Positions 20,553 to 32,347 of a stretch of 64,000 nucleotides of DNA are shown here, one piece after another. Under the pieces are notes generated by a model, which had not been told where the DNA came from, searched no databases, and worked only from the letters and a program-made list of their open reading frames with translations. This stretch comes from Conoideocrella luteorostrata. Lineage: Eukaryota; Ascomycota; Sordariomycetes; Hypocreales; Clavicipitaceae. The DNA lies in assembly GCA_032433595.1 (NCBI GenBank), contig JASWJB010000021.1:62001-126000 (forward strand), in the 5' to 3' direction. Position numbers and translations under genes: made by a program. Positions within the stretch are counted from its first letter, which is position 1, and every line of letters begins with the position of its first letter.

Positions 20553-22224
20553 AAAAGAGCTTGACTTGCTTCCATGACGCTGTCCGACTCACATCCGGCT
20601 CTAGGCCAAATTTAGGCCACCTCGAGCTGCGCACGGAGGTTTAGTGTCCCCATCTCTATCAGGGATGCGCTTGGTTGCTCTGTTCACCGCGAAACAAGTC
20701 GTCATGGGTGCGCTGTTCGACAAATGCCACATTAGATTTCCGCTTCGTCTCAGAGCGACGATAGCCAGTGTACTCCGTACAACGGGCAAATTCTAATCAC
20801 TAAAAATGGAGCAACTGGAGCCAGCCACTAGTCTTGGAAAAGAAGTTGAGCGAAGGTCTTATGCCGACCCAGTGCGCCGGCACCATATTCTTGGCGGCTT
20901 GCAGGAGCGTTGGTATCGGAGCAGTAGTAAGTCAATTAATCCACGGAGCCGTACACACCGTCGCGGCCGAATTTGGAATGGCAGCTTTCTCGCCACACCA
21001 CGACGCAGAAACTACAGGTAGGATTCTGGCACAGAACCCAGCAGCCTGTTGCCGGGGCGCTGTTGTGTGTGCTGCAGCGAGGCTCGAAGATGTTGACAAA
21101 TACGGCACTGTCGCGAGACGCATGTTTTCACATATATTTATGAGCGGAAAGGTGTGGGAGAGGGGACGTGGCTGTACTGAAATGGGGGACCGTTAAAACA
21201 CTGCTCGAGAGATCAATTGACTACTGCTCCGAATACCAAGGCTCGTTTGCGGCCGCACGTGTCTGTTGCCGCATCATGCAATCCAAGGGACCTGCTCCAT
21301 ACTATAATTCCATAGGCGATTAAGGGATAGAATATGGTGGCCCCCTCACGGAGCACAGGGGATTCTAGCAGTGATACTACAGGGGGGCTACAGGCCTTGA
21401 GGTATGTTCTCCGTACATTGGGAGACTTTATGTTTTTGCGTGCCTCTGAGTATAGTACCAGGAAACTCTCTTAGCGCGGTACTAGCATGTGTGCAAGAAC
21501 TTTGTGTCACATACGGAGGGAGTGCAGTGACAACTTGTTTCCCTTGCGAGGCGCCTTGTCCGTAACGGCATTTACTAGCGCGGGGTGGCACGGGTTGCCG
21601 GACCATCCTGCGGCCTGTCTGCTCCGCACTGGAGCCGTGGCGTGCTGTAGGCTCCACCAAGTAAGTCTACCTCTCCCTCGCAATCGCCACATCAGGTGCA
21701 GCCTAGCGATAAGGCCCAACCTGCTCTAACGCTTGCATCGCATTTTGGAATTGGAACATCTCAACGAATTCATGATGAAATCTTTTGGATGAATATGACA
21801 TTCTTTTTGTTTAAATATAGACAGCCCAGAAGTTGAATGGAATAACGAGAACACGGTTTACACGTACTTCCAAGTCCAACTTCCTACCTACGGTTTACGC
21901 CGCGTTCCAAGCCCGAAAATGCATGCCTCTTGAGGCTGCCTTTCCAACGACGCAGAGAAATGTTGTGTTCCGCGGCTACATCTGTCTTTTCCCTTTGCTG
22001 TCGCTCCATCATAACTTGCTCCTTTCGGTTTAAAAAAGACCTCTGGATTTTAGAGGGGAGATCGGCGTAAAAGTACGGCTCACGTGACAGCCTCTTGGAA
22101 AATTGCCCATTGTAACTGGTTTTATTTTTATTGATATTCTTTGATTCGTGAAAGAGTGATTAGATAGCGTTAGCAAATAGCTTAGAAAATTCAAAGGGGA
22201 TTGGGAGCTGGGTCAAGCCGCGCA
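20553..22224. other. Gene-poor region
   Basis: About 1.7 kb. Overlapping open frames occur at 20806-21196 and 21388-21729, some GC-rich, but they lie in conflicting frames and show no domain. A weak promoter-like stretch (TTTAAATATAG near 21811) is followed by no convincing gene. One TACTCCGTA motif lies at 20771-20779. Confidence 0.35.
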
Positions 22225-22761
22225 TTAAGGCATATCAAGTCTTACTTTTGGTTCTAAAGCTGAAAACAATGCAAACTTGCAGTCAAACTTGAGAAGACTA
22301 CCTGATATTCCCGGGTACAGGTGTTCACGAGGGTATTTTGGAACATTGGAGTCATTGGTGTCGCGACGTTCGTGCGATTGGCGCTGTTCCCCTACATTTA
22401 GCCCCGCTCTTCCGGCGTATATAATTTCAACTAATTTGGCAGACTTGGGTTCTGGAGGCGCGGCAGTATATCCAAACGTGTGTCGATTGAAGTTACCGGT
22501 ATGATCTTGACTTGATACACCTAAAACCGAATCAAAAGTTAGCCACTATTACGTTGTGGATTACTAGCTATAAAACTTACCAGCTAAGATAGATTCTCTG
22601 AGCGACGGACCAAGATCAAGGTGTAGATCAAAATGAATGTAACCCTTGGCAAGAGTCTCGCCATAGTCAGTCCGTACTGATCCTAGGCACGTTGGACGCG
22701 TGTCACCACAAACTTTGCCTACCTCCAGTGTCGTAGGCGGCTTTGAAGACTCGGGTGTCAT
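22225..22761 (-). CDS. Small spliced protein of unknown function (158 aa)
   Basis: Two exons on the minus strand, 22761-22581 and 22520-22225. The 60-bp intron is a textbook one: GTAAGT donor, GCTAACTT branch site, TTTTAG acceptor, phase 1. The ATG at 22761 has A at -3. The protein reads through words such as GKVCGDTRPTCLGSV, FDLHLDLGPSLRES and, in exon 2, HTFGYTAAPPEPKSAKLVEI. The first exon is open upstream into a hydrophobic stretch but without another ATG, so a missed 5' exon carrying a membrane or signal segment is possible. I do not recognise the family. Confidence 0.55.
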
Positions 22762-24374
22762 TTTGGCCGGTGGTATCAAAACAAAAGGCTCCAAAAGGTC
22801 GAAAATATAACTTGCAAGAGATAGTAATAAAGCTAAAAAGAAATAAACAAAAGAAAAGAAGTAGAAAGGAGCCTCTTAATGCCATTTATGATGCCTAGAA
22901 CAATTGTTTATCCATCACTTACATGGACTTGTGAAGACGTAGTTAGTTTATTAATCTGTAACAGCACTTAGATTGTTAGATAAGAATTGGCACGCATTTT
23001 AGATATTAATTCGCAACAGTCTGTTCATATAAATCGCTTCCTTCTTGGAGTAGGGTTGCAGTAACGCGCGGTCCCTTCGCAAGTTTGACAAAGCAGGAGG
23101 CTAGATATAAGTAGGAATTGCGGGGCTAGTTACTTTAACCCTTTAATAGTGATAAGCGACACTACGTATTATAGAGAACTAATTTTAAACCAAGGAAAGA
23201 AAGAGTCTTCCGTACCTCTGTGTTTCTGAATAGCAATCTCCTCTAACTCAGAAGAAATCGGACGATATAACCATTGATATCTCTATGATAATTATTACTT
23301 GTGTCAAAATAAATGTTTAATTAAGGTTTATTTCCCCTGGCCCTCAACCTGCGTACGCTATAGCTAGCAGCGTAGCAACTGTCTGTGCGCGCTTCGACAC
23401 GTGGCGAGACGCTTTATATGACGCGACCAACTCAATCGCCGGGTTTCCATTCTTGGAAAAACGATCTTCTTATGTAATCTTTTCCGCGTAGATCTAAACA
23501 GAGAACTTGATACATGTAGATAACGAATCACGCGATTGCTGCGACTAACCACCCTTCAAAGTCACGCTATTGGCAGCTTGGTTGCTCATGCGAACTGCGG
23601 TTATTAAATGCGGTGCCCACCAGCGCTATAGCCCACCAAATGGTACATGGCCTTTGCTTATACTGCAAGAAAGGTACGGAACAGCAATGGTTCCATCATA
23701 GGATCCCCAAGAATTAGATTCTTGTAATTACCTTTCGGTAATATCAAGAGCAGCCTAAAGATTCGTGTAAAACTTGTATAATCTAAAATGAATGAATAAG
23801 GTCAAGGTCCTCATCCGTCCATTCGTCTATTAAGCCCCGTGGGAAATTCAATAAGGCTACTAAAAACCTATTATGGTCCTCACGTTTGCTCATAGCCTCG
23901 TTAAACCCCATGTTGTTACGACCCTGGCTAGCGGGCTGCAGAAAGACCGGCTATGGGCGCCACTCCGCTATGAAGCGTGACCACGTATCGTAAGAACTTT
24001 ACTCCACAACGGGCAGATGAAGATTCACGACGGGTTCACGGTAAACCAGGCGTGAACCCACCAGTAAAGGCACTATGAGTTCATCGTGAAGCGCCAGTGA
24101 ACCAGTTAAGGGATTACTATGGATTCACTATTAACCAACGGTGAACCACGTACTATGTGGGCATTACCAAATTACACCCTTTAGACAGAATGACTAGACA
24201 GTCTTCAACACTATCATTAACCCTGAATACATTGTTTACTCAAACTATCACCGGTTACGATCTACGATGTCATACGGAAATCCGTGTAATTTAATTGATT
24301 TCGTCAGAATAACGATAATCCAGATATTTCTCGCAAGCCACATTCATGAACATAATCGAAGGGCCGAAATCAAA
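22762..24374. other. Intergenic region with a GTGAAC/GTTCAC motif cluster
   Basis: About 1.6 kb with no convincing gene. At 24020-24150 the words TTCAC and GTGAA alternate at least seven times (for example GGTTCACGG, GCGTGAACC, CAGTGAACC, GGATTCACT, GGTGAACC), forming potential hairpins. Confidence 0.35.
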
Positions 24375-24735
24375 CTGAATCGAGCTGAAAGACTAGTCAG
24401 AAGCCATGATATTTGTGAGTAGCTTCAATAGGAGACTAGCGGCAGCCACAGAATCCTTCCACACATAATGAATAGGAACAATAGAAAAATATCGAATTGG
24501 ATGAGCTCAACAGGTCTGACAGGAATCCTAGATTGACGGCATCGTGAGAGGGAATTTATGTATAAATAGCTAACAATTTCCTCTTCAAATTAGATAGAAA
24601 TCAAGGAAAACTTTCCACTGCACGCACAAGATAACCATAGCTGATCACATTGTGACATACGATGTATTACCAACGTGACACTAACCTCATTGCTTATACC
24701 GACGTCCTAGAATATCTGCCAACATAAATCTAGGC
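24375..24735. repeat. Diverged duplicated segment, copy 2
   Basis: Partner of 19926-20315 in the same orientation, with many transition-type differences and small indels. Shared anchors include GAATCCTTCCACA, ATTGACGGCATC/ATTGACGGAATC and AATCAAGG. No coding frame remains. Confidence 0.6.
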
Positions 24736-26798
24736 TAGATTTATCCTTGGACTAATCACAGCCGTCACAAATATGCCTATGACGTTTAATTTCTGCTCTT
24801 TGCCACTTGTTTTCTTGCTTGCTGCAGATTCTCGTGTTCAGTAATTATGCGAGCCAACTAGCTCAGGGCCTATTCTCCAAATGCCCAAAGTCCTATCTTC
24901 GGCAGTTAAGGCGACGTCTGCTACATGTTACCCAAGGTCACAATAGGGGTCAAACAATGAGCAAGTAGTGAATGGTAGCTGTGGTTTGTTGATCTTCTTA
25001 CTCGTTAAGATAGCTAGTCGCTAGCATAGTTGCTGCCTGCACCGGCTTCGAATATATCTCTATAACTGGCAGCGACTAGAGCACGAATTTATTTAAAAAA
25101 AAAAAAGGTAAAATGGATCCAGAACCTCGAAAAGTGTCATCCTGCATATTGTCTTCTGGAGAAGGCCTATGGGCTAAAACTCTCAGTGCTATCGAGAGCG
25201 CGGGATACACTCATAACGAATATGGCATCTTGCCTGCATTTTATGCCGCGCTTAATGCTACAGTAACCCCCCAAAAAAAACAAATCCTCCAAGGGTCTTT
25301 TAAAGTTACAAAAATTAATCAACTTGATACGTAAATTATATTATCACAGTTTAATGTGAAGCTATGTACGTCAACTCCCTTTAAAGGGGTAATTAGGCAG
25401 CCTAGCTTACGGTTTCCAAAGATAGCAATTAACCTAATTGAGGCTAACTGAGGCGAATTCGCAGACTGAAAATATTAAATAACAGACGCTTTTCCATAAT
25501 TGGAGCTCACCAACATCTGTTTTAACTGCTATGGACTAATTTCAGAAGGGCCCGGTGGATTAGTGCATTAGATATCTTTCATGACGGGCATGGGTAAAAA
25601 TGTTGAAGAGGCAAATGCAGCGCTAAGCAAGGGGGGTTGAGGGCAGAAAAAGAAGCCTGTTTCAAGTAGACAGGGTTATTTTATTGCAGAGGACAAGCTC
25701 TTTCTACTAGAGAAATGCAGAAGAGCGGATAAAGCAGGGAGATTATGCTTCTTACTTGTTTGCCCAGGAATAAAGACATCAAAAAGACTCCTTCTCAAGA
25801 TGAATCGAAGTAACCAACATCCAAGATCAAACTACCTTGAAGGCCGGCTGCCTATCCTTCAGGAACCTTCTACATGCATTCCGTCGCACGAAGGTCGTGC
25901 CTACAACACGACTATGTTGCAAAGCTAGCGAATATCCTTTCCGTTATCTCCGTAATCATCTCATCCTTCAGTATGTCGATTCATTGGCACCTATGGTCGC
26001 GTTATATATCGGGCGCATGCTCTCAGCAATCGACCTTGGCGCTTTTGTCTAACGCTAACTATGCAGTGAGCCAATTAAGTTGTCACAATTGCTTTTAGCC
26101 TAGAGTAATACTCAGACTACAGCTTTAGACTGCCTATTATCTGTTCGTTTTTAGTCAAGACAAGGCTCTAGCGTTCCTGTTTCAGAAAACTCAAATGAAC
26201 AGTTGCCGCTCGCTAGTTACAATAATACAGCAAATAACTAAGCGTGAGTGGCGGTTCTACTTTAGTCTACCCCGCCAAAAGAAGGTTATTAATCTGCAGC
26301 AAAATGCATAATTGACCGGTCCGGCGGGTTTACTAGGAACTCTGTACCCACATCTTGTCTAGAACCAGCAACCTTTATGCAGATCCGTAGATCTTGCCAG
26401 CGACATTGAGTTTCGAAGCTGGCCTGTGCTGTCGAGACGAAAATAATTTCTAGGCTCACACTTTGAAGAACTAACCACTAGGTCGTGCGCATTGACACAA
26501 TGTGGCCTAACAACACGGGACATACACTTTACAGCATACCAGGGCTAGTCCCTAAGAATTATCCGTGCGCGGGAGTGAGACGCGTAACACGGCCGAGCCT
26601 AGTGGATCGGCCCACGATGCTTGGCGATGGAAGACAGGAATAGGGTAGCGTAGGCGGAATAATTCAAATCAATGGTTGCGTAATTTGCTTAATTAATGAA
26701 TAACAAAATAAGAGAAATGTAATATATTCAGAATAATAATAATTAAATAGTCCAATTCAATCTTCTTAACGCATCGCACGACGTGGCTGATATTCCAC
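24736..26798. other. AT-rich intergenic region
   Basis: About 2 kb without a convincing gene apart from the weak open frame at 25113-25334. It contains an A-tract just before that frame. Short frames at 25837-26098 show no domain. Confidence 0.35.
25113..25334 (+). CDS. Hypothetical short ORF (73 aa)
   Basis: The ATG at 25113 follows an A-rich leader and opens 73 codons rich in polar residues, with the stretch SGEGLWAKTLSAIESAG near the start. There is no intron signal, domain or signal peptide. It could be a small gene, an exon, or chance. Confidence 0.2.
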   Translation: MDPEPRKVSSCILSSGEGLWAKTLSAIESAGYTHNEYGILPAFYAALNATVTPQKKQILQGSFKVTKINQLDT

Positions 26799-26803
26799 GA
26801 TGC

Positions 26804-27041
26804 TGTTAAAGACTCGAGCTTAAGCTCGCGTACCTACTCCGTACAAGGCGCGTTGCTGACGCAGAGTGGAGGGACAAGGCAGGCGTACCCCTGTCAGGGG
26901 CACACCGCAGCGCGTTAGCTTAGCAGCGTAGAGAAGATAGGAAGGGAGCTTCTTGCTCCCTCTTCTCCCTTCTCTCTCCTTAAGCTTATAGATATTACAA
27001 TTGACGCTTGTTTGCAGATGCCCCAAGGCCAGTCCATTACA
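26804..27041. mobile_element. Solo LTR family E (238 bp) with target duplication
   Basis: Begins TGTTAAAGACTCG and ends GTCCATTACA; flanked by perfect GATGC copies (26799-26803 and 27042-27046). It is GC-richer than its surroundings and contains three short hairpins: GAGCTTAAGCTC, CCCCTGTCAGGGGC and GGGAGCTTCTTGCTCCC. A TACTCCGTA motif lies inside (26835-26843). No related copy is seen in the window. Confidence 0.87.
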
Positions 27042-27046
27042 GATGC

Positions 27047-27630
27047 AATCACTTGAGGCTTATGAGCCATTTTCAAGAAGAGTCAAATTATTGAGACAAA
27101 AGGAATTGTTGATTGTCAGCTAAGCTATGGAAGAATTGGTCGTCTTATATATGCAGATTGCACATAATCAAAATGACTAAGCGACTGATATCCCTGAATA
27201 TTGGTGTGCGCGAGATCCCCCACACAGTAACCACATATTTGCTGGCTAAAACCACACACGCTCTACGACACCTTCAATGATGGGACACTGCTGGAGGATA
27301 TTCCTGCCGGGCTAAATCAAACCAATAATTATTTAATTATTTAAATTCAAAAGATAAAATAGCTGGGTGGTCCTTGGGCAACTGAAGAAAAATTAACTAA
27401 ATAATTCAGCAACTCCTAGCCGATTATTAGAAGCAGGCGCTGATCTTCCACGTCACAAGCAGTAAGAGCACTTAGAAGCAGTGTTAAATCGTGGGAGAAA
27501 TATGGATAATTTGTTTGCTTTAGCTATAAAGAAATAGTCTCTCTTATGTATAAGGTTCAACTATCATCAAATGAGTAGTGGGCAACCTGCCCCAGCTGCT
27601 ATTTATGTGTGTGACTCGGCACACAGTACC
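27047..27630. other. AT-rich intergenic region
   Basis: About 580 bp downstream of the large secreted-protein gene. It is rich in AATTAATTA-type words and nothing else is recognised. Confidence 0.35.
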
Positions 27631-30600
27631 TTAGCATTTCCACCAACAATCTATATCTGGAGTCTGACAGTCGTTATTAGCGATTTCATCATTAAAAGAT
27701 TATCGAGGGTTGACCTACAGGTCCCCTGCGCTCTCCTTCTCCAAGAAGCCCTTCGGCAATTTCAATTAGATTCCAAGTGCCATGGGTATCCCAATAGCCA
27801 ACCCTACAGTAAGGCAGCCCTTCTTTGTCATGAGTGGACCACTTCGAATTTCCTGCTTGTATGACAATATCATACGCTTGGTACACCATTGAATTAGGTC
27901 CGATAGTGAGCTTGTCGCGCTTTTGCCGATCCTCGCCCAAGTTCGTGGTCAAGAACTCAAAACGCATCTCAAAAGGGAGACGCTTGGTCCGCATCGAAAT
28001 TGTCCCAACATACTATTTAATTAGCATTAAGGCTCTCGTTTTATTGTCACGGCTTTGAATCGACTGTAATAGAGACTCAACCGTCAAGATAACCTGCCGA
28101 AGCCGAAAGAGTGGATTTAAAGCGGATTGGGACAACTTACATTTATCTGCTGACTGTGTATCGCCATCTCAGCGCCAGCGCCGTCTTTCAATTTGATGTT
28201 AACGAAGACACCGTTCCCTTCGTGTATCTCTGTGATGTGAAGCGTGCACGTGCCAGTCGCATAAGCCGGAGCGGTAGTTGTGGTCGAGATCGAGGTCTTG
28301 GTCTTGGTCGTGGTCGTGGGAGGTTTTGTTGATGATGCAGTTTGCTTGGGGAGTTGGCTATAGTCGCAAGGGTCTTTGCCTGTTTTCATGGGAAGATCGG
28401 TAGCCACCGAGCCAAACTGGCACTGACAATACTGGGTTCCGCTTGGTTTTGCGCGTGGGTTGGCAAAGAGTATGTAGCTTGTTGGTGGAGCATGAGTGTT
28501 GGTGGGCTTGGAGGAGGGTCGTGTTGCTGAGCTATGTGTGGTGGTGGCTTTGGTGGTTGTGGTGTGGCTCGTCGTTTTTGTTGAACTCTGGTGCGTTGAT
28601 GGCTTTGCAGGGCACGCGGCTCTCTTCCGTCCTCCTCTTTCGCCGCCTTGGGCTGGGAGGATCTGGCTCTCCAGCGGAGTCCAGGAATCATGACGGTCTT
28701 GCGTGCCTCTATCTTCAACCCACACGCGCCAAGACGCCATTTGCTGACAATCACGGGCAGGCTGATGTTGGATCAGTACTTTGCCGCGTGAGTTTTTCTG
28801 GGTTATGTCTCCTAGCTCGACGGCAATGTGCATATCCATTTGTGGCTTATCATGGTCCTGAGCGGCGTCTCTGCCGTTCCACCAACTGTTACTTGCCACG
28901 TTGGGTGAATATTCAACTCGATTTACTGATACGCGTGGTCCCATCCTTCTGCTGATGGTCTCTTCAAGTTGTTTAACGTATTTCTCAAACAACAAAGACC
29001 CAGCATTGGCATTGGTGCTCTGCCGCTGCTCATCCGTAGATCTTTCTCCATTGGGTTGGAAGTATTCGACTCGCGGGCGCGGCGTGACTATGAAGACGCG
29101 AGGCATCGCGTCGACATGGAGCATGTTGCGTAGATTCTCGGGCACAGCCAAAATCTCGTTGCGATGAGTAAACTGATCTATGCCCCAAAGATTCATTTGG
29201 TTTCGACCCTCTGAACCTGTTAAAGTCGGTAAAAGTCCGTTTTCGGTAAAATACTACTGATGCGTAGCAGCATCCATCCATGGATTAGAAAAGGTGGGGC
29301 CCTCCCATAAGTGGTTTGCCCAGACACCTCGTCTTGAGACGACGATGACGTAGGTGCAGCCGTATAAGCCCTGCACAGCGAGTGACTCAACTTTGTTCCC
29401 GAACTGGATGAAGTCGGGCGATGCTCCATCAGCGGACAGTTTTACGTACTTGCCGAAATGGTTGTTGTAAATAAGCCGGACCTGACGAGCGACATATTGG
29501 TCATTGTTCTCACCTTGCTTTGGTTCCTCCCACTGGCGCTGTTCATCGGTGCGTTTGGTCAAGGTCAGATTTCTAAGGTCATCATCATCAGGGAGCGACC
29601 GCTTTACGCCAGGGCACTTCTTGCCGCCGCCGCCGCCGCATCTGCCACCTGGTGCACAAGGGATAAAGGTTTTCCGGGCTTGTACTGTGGTAGTCTTGGT
29701 TGCTATTGAGTTGGTGACACTGCAGCCGCGGATCGTCTTATACGTGAGACTCGAACAACCTTTGGATGGTTCACCGCGGGGTTGCTTGGCGACTACAGAT
29801 TCCAGTCAGCGTTGGCCAATCACGCAGAAAAACATAGAGATACCTACCACGGGCTACGGTACAAAACACACTGACGTACGAGGCTGTGACGGTTTGAGTG
29901 CACGATTGACTTAAAGTAGATGTATTTGAAGTCAGCAATTTTGTTGATTCGCGCCTCTCAGATGGTTTAGTGGCCGTTTTCTCCGGAGCAGGAGGTTCTT
30001 TCGAAGGCTTAGACTTTCCGACGTCACCAGGGTCACCTGGATGATCTTGTGTGCATTTCCCTATCTTGTGCCCAAACAGCTGAACGCAGAATCCTGGTGT
30101 GTCAATTTTTATGTTTGGCGGGAAACTTTTGTGGCACCCGTAGCATATGATCGGTGGCCCTTGTACTGGAATGATTACTATTGTACTACGAGTTAGTTAA
30201 GTTGAGCAACTATAAAGCCATTTACAGCATATACTGACCGGGAACAATAGTTTCTTGGCGAGTCCCTGTATTTGTTATCGTGATATATTCCGGTTTAGTT
30301 TGTGTACCATGCGTCAGCGTGACCAGACTTGCGCCGCTGGGGAGGGTTGTGACTATGGCTGGTGGTACTGTGGTTGATGTTGTTGATGACTTGACGGAGG
30401 AAACCACTCCAGAAGAAGCTTTACTTTGTGACCCATCTGAGTTGGAACTAGTCGATAACGGACCCTTGCTGGAGGAATGCGAACCTAATGCATGTCCGGT
30501 CAATATACTTCTTATGCCAATGACTGGAGGGAAAGATTTTGTTTCCGCAGGAGCAGAGTGAGACGTGATTGACGTTGATGATGAGGTTCGTCCAGATGAT

Positions 30601-31168
30601 GAGAGAACTGTAGTTCCTATCGTGATTTCATGGGACGAAATGTGCTGCGTACCCGTTTTCGGGTCATTGGATGAGCGGGCGGTATTTGTTATTTTAGTCA
30701 ATTGAGACTTCGTTGACGTTGTTAACGTGCTCCGTGTGGAATGATACTTGATCGAAGCAGATGATGGGCTCGCAGTAAAACTGGATTTGATTGCTCCCAG
30801 TCCCCCGGATGAGGAAGATATAGTCCTTTTGCAGCTGATTGGGAGAGGTATATTTCCCGCTAGTTTTCAGGCCACTAGGCTGGAGAGCTGTGTTTTCCGT
30901 TGTCCCGGGATGAGTATTGGTCAGAGCCTTTGTATTCTGCGAGGAGCTTGAAGTCACGGAAGATGAGGATTTTTCTTTCAGTCCCATTATGTGTCAGAAC
31001 TGTGGTTTTTGGGTTTGTAGGCAGTGATCCGACGGGTGGGAGGACGCTAGAAAGCGTAGCGATTTGATGATCTGCTGGCGAAGAACCTGAAGCCCGTGTC
31101 GCGGGGAAAGAAGTTGTGCTTGCCTCCACGAGAACGAGGGGCATAAGCAATAAGATTTTGAGACGCAT
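27631..31168 (-). pseudogene. Large secreted Ser/Thr-rich (mucin-like) protein gene, disrupted
   Basis: On the minus strand the ATG at 31168 begins a signal peptide (MRLKILLLMPLVLVEA). Coding then passes through Ser/Thr-rich sequence to 30239, exons 30165-29848, 29792-28141 and 28012-27719, and a short last exon 27663-27631 ending DIDCWWKC. Introns 30166-30238, 29793-29847, 28013-28140 and 27664-27718 are GT-AG and phase-consistent. Features along the protein: a Cys pair region (CYGCHKSFPP), a five-glycine run encoded by GCC repeats, dibasic sites (GVKR, LTKR) suited to Kex2-type cleavage, a folded domain with LAVQGLYGCTYVIVVSRRG, a Thr-rich linker, and a C-terminal Cys-rich end. Three defects: a TAG at 29254-29256 in otherwise continuous frame, and frame changes near 30970 and 30827 at homopolymer runs. 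No intron of suitable phase removes the TAG. Family not recognised; extracellular or cell-wall location is inferred. Confidence 0.7.
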
Positions 31169-32347
31169 TGTGGCAGGACAACACGTAGCGAAGAACTATT
31201 GAAATCCAAGGGGGAATGTACGAGAGTTGGAGGTAATGAGCGGTCAAGAAGGAGTCTTGTTGTAGCAGCAGTAGTAGTGAGAACTCATTGTTAATACCAA
31301 ATTACGGCTTCTACTCTCAACAAGCTTTTTTACCGCTTAACTACAAACAGCCCGTTCTAAAAACAACAATTTATTGTTTGCTCCAACTAGACATGCGGGC
31401 AGGTTTCAACACAGCAGGCTCTGGATTTCTGTAGGATCAGCCAGTAGACATCATCCTGGAAAGTTGCGACCAAACGTTTTGGGAAACTTGTCATCAAATG
31501 TCTAGAGTCGGCAGCGGACGTGGCCCGATCAAACAGTGACGGAGCAACCCAACTGCAGAAGTGCTTTTTTTGATTCTGCCCCTTGTCTGCTCTGCCCAAC
31601 GAAGCAAATTAAATGGAGTTCCGTTGCACAAAATATCTGCAACAAAGTAAAGATCAACATGGCGTACGTATGGGATGTTGGGTTAGCAGGCGGTCTGTTG
31701 AGGGAGCAAATCTCTTTAGCAGCCGTAAGCCGCCTCACTTTTGTGACGACAAGGGTGCCACCACCATTGATCCCTGTTGGGCATGCAGATGACGTGCGTT
31801 TTCCGACTCCAAAAAGCCCGTGCAACTGTTTCAGCTCAAGGATAATACAAACATTGAGATTTCTCATGTCTGGACGAGTTCTATTTCTAAAGTAATCAGT
31901 CTGATTAGATGTCAGTAAAGGGTTTTAGACACATATGCAGATCTACGGACAGTGCTTTTATCTCTTTTCGGCAAATTATCACTCCGACAATGTACCATTT
32001 TACAAGCCGTGTAGATAGTGCGACCGCTTGTGAGGAAAATATGAAACCAACATGCAGCCATCTTCTGCTTTCGAGTCACCAGTCCGGGCTCTAAGCAGGC
32101 AATTAAGTAGATACTTAACCCTAACTTTCAAATTTGAAGTCCTGGGTTTACATTTAGAAAATTGAAGTTGACGTTTACATCCCGAATATCCTATGCCTAG
32201 CAGAAAGTTTGAATCCAGAGAGCTTGCCTATTTTTTAGTTCATGGCTGTTGATGGTAAATTATTTGAACTCAAAAGTGCGGTTTCATTGATCGCCTTGCG
32301 TGAACAATGGGCCATGCATTCATAGTACCCCTATTTAACTAGCTCTT
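31169..32347. other. Intergenic region, no convincing gene
   Basis: About 1.2 kb between the secreted-protein start and the ankyrin gene stop. A 119-codon plus-strand frame (31536-31895) and a 112-codon minus-strand frame overlap it; neither has domains, so both are treated as chance. Confidence 0.35.

Noticed and set aside
22703..22885. Signal-peptide-like 60-aa frame with an ATG at 22885
   Set aside because: It is out of frame with the well-spliced exons, ends quickly, and no intron joins it in phase; it might still be part of a missed 5' exon.
28342..28955. Long plus-strand frames opposite the secreted-protein gene
   Set aside because: They mirror the Thr/Pro-rich low-complexity coding of the minus strand.
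29180..29260. Short intron hiding the TAG at 29254
   Set aside because: The available donors and acceptors give 38-49 bp introns whose lengths break the frame; continuous reading through the TAG fits better.
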